From a bacterium 1xD42-67 (GTDB taxonomy: Bacteria > Bacillota > Clostridia > Oscillospirales > Oscillospiraceae), in the NCBI GenBank assembly GCA_003612335.1, contig RAYO01000022.1, positions 1 to 64,000 on the forward strand: DNA of 64,000 bases, read 5' to 3'. The notes under the pieces were generated by a model that made no database searches, was not told where the DNA came from, and saw only the letters and a list, made by a program, of their open reading frames with translations. Shown in pieces: positions 8,761-16,388 of the stretch (its first letter is position 1; each line of letters opens with the position of its first letter). Position numbers and translations under genes: made by a program.

Positions 8761-8805
8761 GGGTGACACCTCCTTCGGCTGTGCCGGTCAGGGCACATCT
8801 ACTAC

Positions 8806-9306
8806 TCACTCAGCTTCCTTATCCAACAGCTGCGCAAGGGCCGCCAGTCTTGGATCGACATCAGGTCCGCACCCGCAGGGGCCGAGGTTCAGGTCGGCTC
8901 CGCACTTGGCGCACAGCCCTTTGCAGTCGTCTGAGCAAAGGTTTTTGGTATCCATCGCGAGGATGAAGGCGGTGGTGACCGCCTCGTCCAGATCCAGCTC
9001 GGTGCCGTCCAGCAGGAGGATGTCGTCGTTCTCCTCGTCCTCCAGCTCCTGGGCGGCCAGACTGTCCAGCACGACCGTCTTCTCCCGGGAGATCTCCTTC
9101 CCGCAGCGGTCGCAGGTCAGCTCCAGGAGGGAGCAGGCCGTCCCTTCCAGCACCAGGGCCCCGGCGTGGTTGGTCACGCTGCCCCGGACCTCCACAGGGC
9201 GGAGGATCGGACGGCTTCCGTAGAAGTCCACTTCGGACAGGTCCAGCTGGAACTGGAACGTCTTTTTGGCGTCCGGGACATGGATGATATCGCGCAGATC
9301 CAGACG
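8806..9306 (-). CDS. YceD/DUF177 family protein with zinc-binding cysteines
   Basis: The 166-aa protein is of the YceD family, associated with 23S rRNA accumulation and 50S assembly in other organisms and typically cotranscribed with rpmF. It contains CDRCG in the middle and a Cys cluster (CSDDCKGLCAKCG, then CGCG) near the C-terminus, likely two zinc sites. ATG 9306 follows GGAGGAAGG. The C-terminus lies 45 bp before rpmF. Function in this organism is inferred from family and context. Confidence 0.88.
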   Translation of the reverse strand, partial: RLDLRDIIHVPDAKKTFQFQLDLSEVDFYGSRPILRPVEVRGSVTNHAGALVLEGTACSLLELTCDRCGKEISREKTVVLDSLAAQELEDEENDDILLLDGTELDLDEAVTTAFILAMDTKNLCSDDCKGLCAKCGADLNLGPCGCGPDVDPRLAALAQLLDKEAE

Positions 9307-9362
9307 CATGGCCTTCCTCCCTGGGGAGCGGTCCCCCATACTCGCAGAATGGTACGCAGGAT

Positions 9363-9391
9363 ATTATAAAGGATCCGGGTCCAAATGTCAA
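9363..9391 (-). promoter_or_regulatory. Consensus promoter of yceD-rpmF
   Basis: The minus strand carries TTGACA, 17 bases, TATAAT, a perfect housekeeping promoter about 57 bp before the YceD start. The stretch 9392-9672, ahead of pyrH, shows no gene and no clear promoter. Confidence 0.93.
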
Positions 9392-9686
9392 ATGCTTTTC
9401 TCGAATTTCTCCACGTTATTTTTTCGGGATAGGGAGACGGATCCAGCATTTTGATCAAAGGGCGGGGTCAGATCGCACCAGCCAGCACCAGGGCGTAGGT
9501 GACGAACATACACGAAGCGGGGAAAATGCAGGAGGGGGATCTCCGATCTTTTGGGGAGCAGGGCGTCCCGGCCCTCCCGTCCCCGGTATTTTATGGACGA
9601 TCTGAAAAAGTTTGGCTTACCCTCTATGCAAACGGTGAAAAATATATTAAAATAGGGGACAGGAAAAAAGACAGGAGTGGTGTTTG

Positions 9687-10400
9687 ATGGAGCAGCCCAA
9701 GTATAAGCGGGTACTTTTGAAGATCAGCGGCGAGGCCCTGGCGGGAGAGGCCTCCCGGGGCCTGGACTTCCAGGTCATCGGGCAGGTGTGCGGCGCGATC
9801 GAGCGCTGCGTGGGCCTGGGGATCCAGGTGGGCGTGGTGGTCGGCGGCGGCAACTTCTGGCGGGGAGTGAAGGACGGCGGAGGCGCCATGGAGCGGGTCC
9901 GGGCGGACCACATGGGGATGCTGGCAACCTGCATCAACGCCCTGGCCGTGGCCGACGTGCTGGAGCAGAAGGGGGTGGAGGTCCGGGTCCAGACCGCCGT
10001 CGCCATGCAGGCCATGGCGGAGCCGTATATCCGGTCCAAGGCCATCCGGCACCTGGAGAAGGGGAGGGTGGTCATCTTCGGCTGCGGCACCGGCAACCCC
10101 TTCTTCTCCACCGACACTGCCGCCGTCCTCCGGGCCGCGGAGATCGACGCCGATGTGATCCTCCTGGCCAAGAACATCGACGGGGTCTACTCCGCCGACC
10201 CCAAGAAAGACCCCACAGCCAGGAAATACAGCAAGATCTCCTACGACGAGGTGCTGGCCCAGCACCTAGCAGTGATGGATACCACCGCCACCTCCCTGTC
10301 CATGGACAACAAGATCCCCGTCCTCCTCTTCGCCCTCAAGGATCCGGAGAACATCATCCGGGCCGTCATGGGCGAGGAAGTGGGGACCATCGTGGGCTGA
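9687..10400 (+). CDS. pyrH: UMP kinase
   Basis: The 237-aa protein phosphorylates UMP to UDP in pyrimidine nucleotide synthesis (amino acid kinase fold, hexameric in bacteria). It shows [25 protein letters not shown] and [13 protein letters not shown], all characteristic of bacterial PyrH. ATG 9687 is preferred over TTG 9684 since AGGAG lies 9 bases upstream. It heads the conserved pyrH-frr-uppS-cdsA cluster. AT-rich DNA immediately upstream probably holds its promoter, but I could not define it. Confidence 0.97.
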   Translation: MEQPKYKRVLLKISGEALAGEASRGLDFQVIGQVCGAIERCVGLGIQVGVVVGGGNFWRGVKDGGGAMERVRADHMGMLATCINALAVADVLEQKGVEVRVQTAVAMQAMAEPYIRSKAIRHLEKGRVVIFGCGTGNPFFSTDTAAVLRAAEIDADVILLAKNIDGVYSADPKKDPTARKYSKISYDEVLAQHLAVMDTTATSLSMDNKIPVLLFALKDPENIIRAVMGEEVGTIVG

Positions 10401-10524
10401 TGCCCCGGCGGATACCACGTATCAGATGACGGCCGGGCGCCCGCCGGCCCCGGCACGGCCCGGTGCGGCGGCACAGAGGCCGGCAGACTTTTAGAAGACA
10501 AGGAAGAAAGGAAGCGGAAAGACC

Positions 10525-11079
10525 ATGAGCCCTGAGATCGTGAGCTATGATGAGAGGATGCTGAAGACCATCGAGGTGGTCAAGTCCAATTTCGCCGCCG
10601 TCCGGGCGGGCCGGGCCAACGCCGGCGTGCTGGACCGGATCACGGTGGAGTATTACGGCGCCCCCACCCCTCTGAACCAGGTGGCCAACATCGGCTCCCC
10701 CGACCCCCGGACCCTGACCGTCCAGCCCTATGACATGTCCCTGCTCAAGGCCATCGAGAAGGCCATCCAGACCTCCGACCTGGGGATCAACCCCCAGAAC
10801 GACGGCCGTGTGATCCGCCTGGCCTTCCCCCAGCTCACCGAGGAGCGCCGCAAGGAGCTGACCAAGCAGGTACGCAAGTACGGCGAGGAGGGCAAGGTGG
10901 CCCTGCGCAATATCCGCCGGGACGCCATGGACGACGTCAAGAAGAAGACCAAGAAGTCCGAGCTCACCGAGGACGACCAGAAGAAGCTGGAGAAGGAGCT
11001 CCAGGAGCTGACCGACAAGCGGTGCAGGGACATCGACGACCTCACCGCCAAGAAGGAGAAGGAGCTCATGGCGGTGTAG
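10525..11079 (+). CDS. frr: Ribosome recycling factor
   Basis: The 184-aa, highly charged protein splits the post-termination ribosome together with EF-G. It has RAGRANAGVLDRITVEYYG and the coiled-coil end with QKKLEKELQELTDK. Length matches the family (about 185). AAGGAAGCGG precedes the ATG. It is the second gene of the cluster, 124 bp after pyrH. Confidence 0.97.
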   Translation: MSPEIVSYDERMLKTIEVVKSNFAAVRAGRANAGVLDRITVEYYGAPTPLNQVANIGSPDPRTLTVQPYDMSLLKAIEKAIQTSDLGINPQNDGRVIRLAFPQLTEERRKELTKQVRKYGEEGKVALRNIRRDAMDDVKKKTKKSELTEDDQKKLEKELQELTDKRCRDIDDLTAKKEKELMAV

Positions 11080-11107
11080 ATCGGCTGCAGATGGGAGGCA
11101 GAAAGGA

Positions 11108-11281
11108 ATGGATGAGATCATGACAGAAAAAGAACAGGCAGCTGCTTTGATCGAAGAATATACCAAGCTGCAAAGGATCAAGGCGGCTCCGAATCGGGAT
11201 GAAGAGATCGACTATCAGATCAAAACGGCAAAGGCCAAATTGGAAGCTCTGGGTATCGTGACCGAAAACCTGGATAAATGA
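11108..11281 (+). CDS. Small helical protein of unknown function, 57 aa
   Basis: This short frame begins ATGGATGAGATC after GGGAGGCAGAAAGG and ends 4 bp before a terminator hairpin. The product (MDEIMTEKEQAAALIEEYTK... ending GIVTENLDK) is charged and predicted all-helical. Its GC content is clearly lower than that of frr and uppS. I do not recognise it. Good ribosome site, proper codon structure and the terminator immediately after argue that it is a real gene riding in the pyrH-frr transcript. Confidence 0.7.
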   Translation: MDEIMTEKEQAAALIEEYTKLQRIKAAPNRDEEIDYQIKTAKAKLEALGIVTENLDK

Positions 11282-11285
11282 AACA

Positions 11286-11310
11286 GGCCCCCTTGAGAAA
11301 GGGGGCCTTT
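11286..11310 (+). terminator. Terminator after the 57-aa ORF
   Basis: GGCCCCCTT and AAGGGGGCC form a 9-bp stem with GAGA loop, followed by TTTGATT. It separates pyrH-frr from uppS, although read-through is likely since uppS starts 29 bp later with no obvious promoter. Confidence 0.75.
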
Positions 11311-11338
11311 GATTGAAAACGACAAAGGAGCGACCGCT

Positions 11339-12088
11339 ATGGCCCTCTTCCCCAAAAAGACCGATCCGGCCCAGACCGGGGCGGACCTCTCCCGTCTGCC
11401 CCGGCATATCGCCATCATCATGGACGGCAACGGCCGCTGGGCGAGACGGAGGGCACTGCCCCGGACCGCCGGCCACGCCGCTGGAGCGGAGACCTTCCGC
11501 ACCATCGCCACCTACTGCCGGGACATCGGCCTGGACTACCTCACCGTCTACGCCTTCTCCTCCGAGAACTGGAAGCGGCCGGAGGAGGAGGTGGGGGCCA
11601 TCATGGGCCTTTTGAAGAAGTACCTGCTGGAGGCCATCAGCCGGATGGAGCGGGACAGGGTGAGGATGGAGTTCTTCGGCGACCTCTCCCCCCTGACGCC
11701 CGAGCTGCGCCAGCTGTGTGAGCGCACCCGGGAGATCTCCCGCCGCTACCAGGGCTGTCAGGTGAACGTCTGCCTGAACTATGGGGGCCGGGACGAGATC
11801 CTCCAGGCGGCAAGGGCCTTCGCCCGAGACTGTTTCGAGGGGAAGGCCGACCCGGACCGCCTGAGCGCGGACCAGTTCGGGGGCTACCTCTATTCCAAAG
11901 GGGTCCCCGACCCGGACCTGGTGATCCGAACCAGCGGAGAGCTGCGGCTGTCCAACTTCCTGCTGTGGCAGTGCGCCTACTCGGAGTTCTATATCACCGA
12001 CGTGCTCTGGCCCGACTTCTCTAAGGAGGAGCTCCACCGGGCCATCGCGGCGTATCAGAGCCGGGACCGCCGGTTTGGAGGTGTGTGA
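11339..12088 (+). CDS. uppS: Isoprenyl transferase (undecaprenyl diphosphate synthase)
   Basis: The 249-aa cis-prenyltransferase adds isopentenyl units to farnesyl diphosphate to make the C55 lipid carrier for peptidoglycan. IIMDGNGRWARRR contains the catalytic Asp29; AFSSENWKRP and IRTSGELRLSNFLLWQ complete the family signature. ATG 11339 follows AAAGGAGCGA. It is followed with no gap by cdsA, whose ribosome site lies inside the uppS 3' end. Confidence 0.97.
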   Translation: MALFPKKTDPAQTGADLSRLPRHIAIIMDGNGRWARRRALPRTAGHAAGAETFRTIATYCRDIGLDYLTVYAFSSENWKRPEEEVGAIMGLLKKYLLEAISRMERDRVRMEFFGDLSPLTPELRQLCERTREISRRYQGCQVNVCLNYGGRDEILQAARAFARDCFEGKADPDRLSADQFGGYLYSKGVPDPDLVIRTSGELRLSNFLLWQCAYSEFYITDVLWPDFSKEELHRAIAAYQSRDRRFGGV

Positions 12089-12089
12089 G

Positions 12090-12908
12090 TTGGCAACACG
12101 GATCGTCGTGGGCCTGGCCCTGGGCCCGGCCTTTTTGGCGGCGCTGTTCTTCCTGCCCCCCGTCTGGCTGGCGGCAGTGGTGGCCGGGATCGCCGCGATG
12201 GCCTCCTTCGAGCTGCTGCGGGCGGCGAAGGTGGCCCACCACAACGGCATGTATATCTCCACCGCCCTGGCTGCCGCCGCGATCCCCGTGGGGCACGCCC
12301 TGGGCTATGGCAGCTGGACCGCCCGGGCGGTGGCGATCCTCCTCATGGCGGCCCTGTTCCTCCCCGCCCTGGGCCGGTACGGCACCGAGAGAGAGATCCG
12401 GTTCGAGCACATCATCGTGTGCCTCTTCGGAGGGGTGGGAGTGCCCCTGTTCCTGTCCGCCCTGGTCCAGCTCAAACGGTTCGGCAACGGAGAGTATCTC
12501 GTCCTCCTCCCGGTGATCTGCGCCTTCACCACCGACATCGGGGCCTACTTCGCCGGCGTCTTTTTGGGGAGACACCGAGGGATCACCCAGGTGAGCCCCA
12601 ACAAGTCACTGGAGGGCTACATCGGCGGGATCGCCTCGGGATGCCTGTTCATGCTGGTCTACGGCTGGCTGGTCCAGCGCTTCGGACAGATCCCGGTGGA
12701 CCTGCCCATCATGGCCCTCTACGGCCTGCTGGGCAGCATCATCACCGAGATCGGTGACCTCTCCTTCTCCCTGATCAAACGCCAGTGCGGCGTGAAGGAC
12801 TACGGCGCCCTCCTCCCCGGCCACGGAGGCATGATGGACCGCTTCGACTCCACCACCTTCGCCGCCCCCATGCTCCTCCTGCTGGTGGAGATCCTGCCGG
12901 CGTTTTGA
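12090..12908 (+). CDS. cdsA: Phosphatidate cytidylyltransferase
   Basis: The 272-aa integral membrane protein has about eight hydrophobic segments and the CDP-diglyceride synthase signature (SLIKRQCGVKDYGALLPGHG, then GMMDRFDS). It makes CDP-diacylglycerol for phospholipids. The start is TTG 12090, one base after the uppS stop, with GGAGGTG 6 bases upstream; no better ATG exists. A dispersed repeat element begins shortly after its stop. Confidence 0.96.
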   Translation: MATRIVVGLALGPAFLAALFFLPPVWLAAVVAGIAAMASFELLRAAKVAHHNGMYISTALAAAAIPVGHALGYGSWTARAVAILLMAALFLPALGRYGTEREIRFEHIIVCLFGGVGVPLFLSALVQLKRFGNGEYLVLLPVICAFTTDIGAYFAGVFLGRHRGITQVSPNKSLEGYIGGIASGCLFMLVYGWLVQRFGQIPVDLPIMALYGLLGSIITEIGDLSFSLIKRQCGVKDYGALLPGHGGMMDRFDSTTFAAPMLLLLVEILPAF

Positions 12909-12937
12909 GCCCCCCGTCCCGCCCGCAGGCGAAAAGC

Positions 12938-13113
12938 CTCCTTTTGAAAGGAGGTGCCCCAGTGCGCACACTGGGGCGGAGGATCGTATTTTGGCGGAGC
13001 CAAAATGTGCGAAGCAAACGAGGTCTCTGCATGGCTGATTTACTTCGTATGTTTTGTTTCACAAAATGCAATCCTCAGTCAGCCTTCGGCTGACAGCTCC
13101 TTTCAAAAGGAGC
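12938..13113. repeat. Dispersed paired-arm repeat element, copy 1
   Basis: The element has two hairpin arms. The left arm contains CCCCAGTG/CACTGGGG (12957-12976) and the right arm contains GTCAGCC/GGCTGAC (13078-13094). The outer edges also pair (AAAGGAG with CTCCTTT), giving a cloverleaf-like fold. The left 43 bases are identical to the copy starting at 13923. It occupies the whole cdsA-to-13145 gap, and I see no gene in it. Confidence 0.85.
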
Positions 13114-13144
13114 CTTTTGGGCGGGGACCTTGGGCGTTCCGCGT

Positions 13145-13414
13145 CTACCCCGCCTGCCCCAGGGCGGAAAGTACCTCTTGACGCAGGGACAGTCCGAAGA
13201 GATAATAGGTGTGGACATATCGGGCAAGATATCGGGAGAGGACCTCGTCGAAGGTATCGACCTCTGCCGCGCCCAGCCGGGCCCTCAGCCGGTCTGCAGT
13301 CTCCTCATAAGCCCGTTCCGCCTCCCGGAACTCCGGGAGCTGTTTGCAGAACGCACAGACCTGCTCGGGGATGTAAGGGTTATCGAGGAACAGTGTTTTG
13401 AGGATGTCATCCAT
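13145..13414 (-). CDS. Small helical protein paired with XRE regulator (DUF6809-like?)
   Basis: This 89-aa predicted all-helical protein (MDDILKTLFLDNPY...) ends with HTYYLFGLSLRQEVLSALG. It is divergent from a 70-aa XRE regulator, and the same arrangement recurs at 26240-26796. The size and the FGLSLR ending recall the DUF6809 family, but that is a tentative match. ATG 13414 follows AAAGGAG, and a perfect promoter lies at 13449-13477. Role unknown; the divergent repressor suggests autoregulated expression. Confidence 0.7.
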   Translation of the reverse strand: MDDILKTLFLDNPYIPEQVCAFCKQLPEFREAERAYEETADRLRARLGAAEVDTFDEVLSRYLARYVHTYYLFGLSLRQEVLSALGQAG

Positions 13415-13431
13415 GATAAGCAACTCCTTTG

Positions 13432-13446
13432 TGGTTTTTAACACCA
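13432..13446. promoter_or_regulatory. Candidate operator for the XRE regulator
   Basis: TGGTTTTTAACACCA is an imperfect 15-bp dyad just downstream of the -10 box of the divergent small gene, in the position expected for a repressor site. Confidence 0.35.
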
Positions 13447-13448
13447 TA

Positions 13449-13477
13449 ATTATATACGGTCTTAAAGGCCATGTCAA
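13449..13477 (-). promoter_or_regulatory. Consensus promoter of the 89-aa gene
   Basis: The minus strand has TTGACA, 17 bases, TATAAT. It overlaps the regulatory region of the divergent XRE gene. Confidence 0.92.
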
Positions 13478-13493
13478 GAGCCGTGGAGGAATT

Positions 13494-13706
13494 ATGGCAA
13501 CTTTTGGTGAACGGATGAAAGAACTTCGGAAAGAGCGAGGATTAAAGCAGCGGGAAATGGCGGAGATCTGCGGTTTAAATATACGCAGTTATCAAAGCTA
13601 TGAGTATGACGAAGGTTATCCCGAAGTCCCTGGCCTGGTCTTCCTAGCGGACTACTTTGGGGTCAGTCTGGACTACCTGATGGGCCGGAAGGACGAGCGG
13701 ACGTAG
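13494..13706 (+). CDS. XRE-family transcriptional regulator
   Basis: The 70-aa protein is a single Cro/CI helix-turn-helix domain: FGERMKELRKERGLKQREM, then CGLNIRSYQSYEYDE as the turn and recognition helix, ending DYLMGRKDERT. ATG 13494 follows GGAGGAATT. It is a homologue of the regulator at 26590 (GERM at the start and DYLxGRxDER at the end in both) and is paired with a divergent helical protein in the same way. It probably represses the divergent promoter. Confidence 0.9.
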   Translation: MATFGERMKELRKERGLKQREMAEICGLNIRSYQSYEYDEGYPEVPGLVFLADYFGVSLDYLMGRKDERT

Positions 13707-13719
13707 GAGAAGGGCCCCC

Positions 13720-13820
13720 GTCCCGCCCGCAGGCGATGAGCCCCCCTGGCCGCCTGCGGGCGGAGGGGCCCTCTCAGTCAGCCTGACGGCTGACAGCTCC
13801 CCCAGAGGGGGAGCCAAGAC
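13720..13820. repeat. Dispersed GC-rich palindromic repeat
   Basis: The stretch with CTCTCAGTCAGCCTG, a hairpin and AGCTCCCCCAGAGGGGGAGC recurs in similar form at about 26908-26959, also after an XRE gene. It is non-coding and fills part of the gap before dxr. Confidence 0.7.
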
Positions 13821-13866
13821 CGTTGAAGCAGCAGCAACAAGATAGAGAGCACCATGAGCCTCCTTT

Positions 13867-13919
13867 TCCCCGCAAGGGGGACGCGATAGCCGTAAGCGGC
13901 AAAGCTGCTAACGGCTATC
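13867..13919. repeat. Nested-hairpin repeat, copy 1
   Basis: GATAGCCGT pairs with ACGGCTATC around an inner hairpin with a CAAA loop. The segment aligns with 45434-45489, where the outer stem has changed on both sides (GCA.CCGT/ACGG.TGC) yet still pairs, as expected for a conserved structured element. Confidence 0.6.
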
Positions 13920-13922
13920 CAG

Positions 13923-14079
13923 TGAAAGGAGGTGCCCCAGTGCGCACACTGGGGCGGAGGATCGTGTTCGCGAAGCGAACATACGAAGTAAACGAGATCC
14001 AGGATCACTTCGTACATTTCGGCTTCGCCGAAATACGATCCTCAGTCAGCCTGCGGCTGACAGCGCCCCAAAGGGGGGA
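13923..14079. repeat. Dispersed paired-arm repeat element, copy 2
   Basis: The left arm is identical for 43 bases to the element at 12945. The right arm carries CGATCCTC and GTCAGCC/GGCTGAC, and the middle differs. It ends 23 bp before dxr, so its RNA form would be in the dxr leader. Confidence 0.85.
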
Positions 14080-14102
14080 GCGAGAGCAGAAAGGAGCTCA
14101 TC

Positions 14103-15239
14103 ATGAGCCAAAAGATCGCAGTATTAGGGTCCACGGGTTCGATCGGGCGGCAGTCGCTGGAGGTGATCGCCGCCTGCGGCATGGAGGCGGTAGCTCTGGC
14201 GGCCAACTCCAGCGCGGAGCGGATGGAGGCGCAGGCCCGGCAGTTCAGGCCCCGGATCGCGGCCCTGGCGGACGAGAGGGCCGCCGCCGACCTGAGGGTC
14301 CGTCTGGCGGACACCGATACCCGGGTCCTGAGCGGGCTGGAGGGGGTCCTGGAGGCGGCCGCCTTCCCCGGCGCCGACACGGCCATCGCCGCCCTGGTGG
14401 GCATGGCGGGGCTGCGGCCTGCCCTGACCGCCGTCCGGGAGGGCAAGCGGGTGTGTCTGGCCAACAAGGAGGCCCTGGTCTGCGCCGGGCCCCTGGTGCT
14501 GGAGGAGGCCAAGGACTACGGGGCCAAGATCTATCCCGTGGATTCGGAGCACTCCGCCCTCTTCCAGTGTCTGGAGGCCAACCGGGACCGGGGGGAGGTC
14601 AAACGGCTGATCCTCACCTGTTCCGGCGGGCCCTTCTACGGCAAAAAGCGGGAGGAGCTGGAGCACATCACGGTGGAGGACGCCCTAAAACACCCCAACT
14701 GGTCCATGGGGGCCAAGATCACCGTAGATTCCGCCACCCTGATGAACAAGGGCCTGGAGGTGATCGAGGCCATGCACCTGTACCGGATGCCGGTGGAGAA
14801 GATCGCGGTGGCGATCCACCGGGAGAGCATCATCCACTCCCTTGTGGAATACTGTGATAATGCCATGCTGGCCCAGCTGGGGGCCCCGGACATGCGCCTG
14901 CCCATCCAATATGCCCTCACCTGGCCCAAGCGGACGCCCGGACCCTCCGCCCCTCTGGACCTGTGGAACTGCGGGCCCCTCACCTTCGGGGCCCCGGATC
15001 TGACGGCTTTCCCCTGCCTGGCCCTGGCTCTGGAGGCGGCCAAAACCGGCGGCACCGCCGGAGCCATCCTCAATGGGGCCAACGAGGCGGCGGTGGCCCA
15101 GTTCCTGGCGGGGAGGATCGGATTTTTGGATATCCCCGCCAAGGTGGAGCGTGCCCTGGCCCGGGTCAAGGCCGTCCAGGAGCCCACCATGCAGGACATC
15201 CTGGACGCCGACGCAGCGGCCCGAGAAGCGGCGGGATGA
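14103..15239 (+). CDS. dxr: 1-deoxy-D-xylulose 5-phosphate reductoisomerase
   Basis: The 378-aa enzyme makes MEP from DXP, the second step of the methylerythritol phosphate isoprenoid pathway. The N-terminus has the NADPH motif VLGSTGSIGRQSLEV; LANKEALVCAG and PVDSEHSALFQ provide metal and substrate contacts; HRESIIHSLVEY and PDMRLPIQYAL close the family pattern. AGAAAGGAG precedes the ATG. It feeds the same isoprenoid route as ispG and uppS in this cluster. Confidence 0.97.
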   Translation: MSQKIAVLGSTGSIGRQSLEVIAACGMEAVALAANSSAERMEAQARQFRPRIAALADERAAADLRVRLADTDTRVLSGLEGVLEAAAFPGADTAIAALVGMAGLRPALTAVREGKRVCLANKEALVCAGPLVLEEAKDYGAKIYPVDSEHSALFQCLEANRDRGEVKRLILTCSGGPFYGKKREELEHITVEDALKHPNWSMGAKITVDSATLMNKGLEVIEAMHLYRMPVEKIAVAIHRESIIHSLVEYCDNAMLAQLGAPDMRLPIQYALTWPKRTPGPSAPLDLWNCGPLTFGAPDLTAFPCLALALEAAKTGGTAGAILNGANEAAVAQFLAGRIGFLDIPAKVERALARVKAVQEPTMQDILDADAAAREAAG

Positions 15240-15321
15240 CATCGCGCAGGACGAGGGCCCTGCCTTTGCCCTGCATCCCGGCCGTTCGCTGCAATATCGC
15301 ACAGTTTGGAGGTCCCTATCT

Positions 15322-16386
15322 ATGCTCTATATCATCATCGCGGTCCTGATCTTCGGCGTCCTGGTGGCCACCCACGAGCTGGGACACTTCGCCTCGGCCA
15401 AGCTGCTGGGGGTGAAGGTGAACGAATTCGCTGTGGGCATGGGCCCCGCCCTGTTCCAGTGGGAGAGGGGCGAGACCCTTTACAGCCTGCGGATCCTGCC
15501 GATCGGCGGCTTCTGCGCCATGGAGGGGGAGGATGACGACTCCCCGGATCCCCGGGCCTTCGGCAGGGCGGCGGGGTGGAAGCAGGCGGTCATCCTCTGT
15601 GCCGGGGCCGCGATGAACTTCCTCACCGGGCTGATCGTCATGGCGCTGCTCTACGCCCCAGCGGAGGGATTCGCCGCGGAGGTCTACGGAGGGCCGGTCG
15701 AGGGCTACGGCACCGAGGACTGCGGCCTGCTGCGGGGGGACCGGTTCCTGGAGGTGGACGGCCACAAGGTGCTGGTCTACGGCAACGCCCGCTTCTATTT
15801 GAATCGGGCGGGGGATGTGCTGGACTTCGTGGTGGAACGGGACGGCCAGCGGTTGGAGCTGGAGGACGTCCGCCTGCCCTATCAGGAGCGCACCGACGAG
15901 GCGGGGAACTACACCCGCCTGCGGGGGATGACCATGGGGGCGATCTGGGAGCCCGCCGGTCTCATGGATAAGCTGCGCTACGCCTGGGATACCTGTATGG
16001 ACTTCGTCCGCACGGTGTGGATCAGCCTGGGGGACCTGGTCAGCGGGGCGGTGGGCCTGCGGGACCTGTCCGGACCGGTGGGGATCGTGGACATCATGGG
16101 CGAGGTGGGCAGCCGGGCCCCCACCCTCCTGGACGCGATGTGGGATCTGGGCTATCTGGCCGCCCTGATCGCCGTCAACCTGGCGGTGATGAACCTCCTC
16201 CCCCTCCCCGCCCTGGACGGAGGGAGAGTGTTCTTCCTGGCCCTCAACGCCATCCTCTATAAGCTGTTCAAGAAACGGATCGAGCCCCGGTATGAGGGCT
16301 ACGTCCATCTGGCCGGTCTGGCGGCTCTGATGTGCCTGATGCTGATCGTCACCCTCAGCGACGTGGGCAAGCTGTTCGGGAGGTAA
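15322..16386 (+). CDS. rseP: Site-2 intramembrane metalloprotease RseP
   Basis: The 354-aa membrane protease has HELGH (His18-His22, zinc and catalytic Glu) in the first helix, a single PDZ-like central domain (about 120-200) and the second metal motif NLLPLPALDGG near 290. It cleaves membrane-embedded substrates such as anti-sigma factors or signal-peptide remnants. GGAGG lies 10 bases before ATG 15322. It is placed between dxr and ispG as in many Clostridia. Confidence 0.95.
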   Translation: MLYIIIAVLIFGVLVATHELGHFASAKLLGVKVNEFAVGMGPALFQWERGETLYSLRILPIGGFCAMEGEDDDSPDPRAFGRAAGWKQAVILCAGAAMNFLTGLIVMALLYAPAEGFAAEVYGGPVEGYGTEDCGLLRGDRFLEVDGHKVLVYGNARFYLNRAGDVLDFVVERDGQRLELEDVRLPYQERTDEAGNYTRLRGMTMGAIWEPAGLMDKLRYAWDTCMDFVRTVWISLGDLVSGAVGLRDLSGPVGIVDIMGEVGSRAPTLLDAMWDLGYLAALIAVNLAVMNLLPLPALDGGRVFFLALNAILYKLFKKRIEPRYEGYVHLAGLAALMCLMLIVTLSDVGKLFGR

Positions 16387-16388
16387 TC

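Noticed and set aside
12938-14079. CRISPR-like or tRNA-like repeats because of hairpins and near-identity
   Set aside because: The spacing is irregular, there are only two full copies, and no T-loop or acceptor signature is found.
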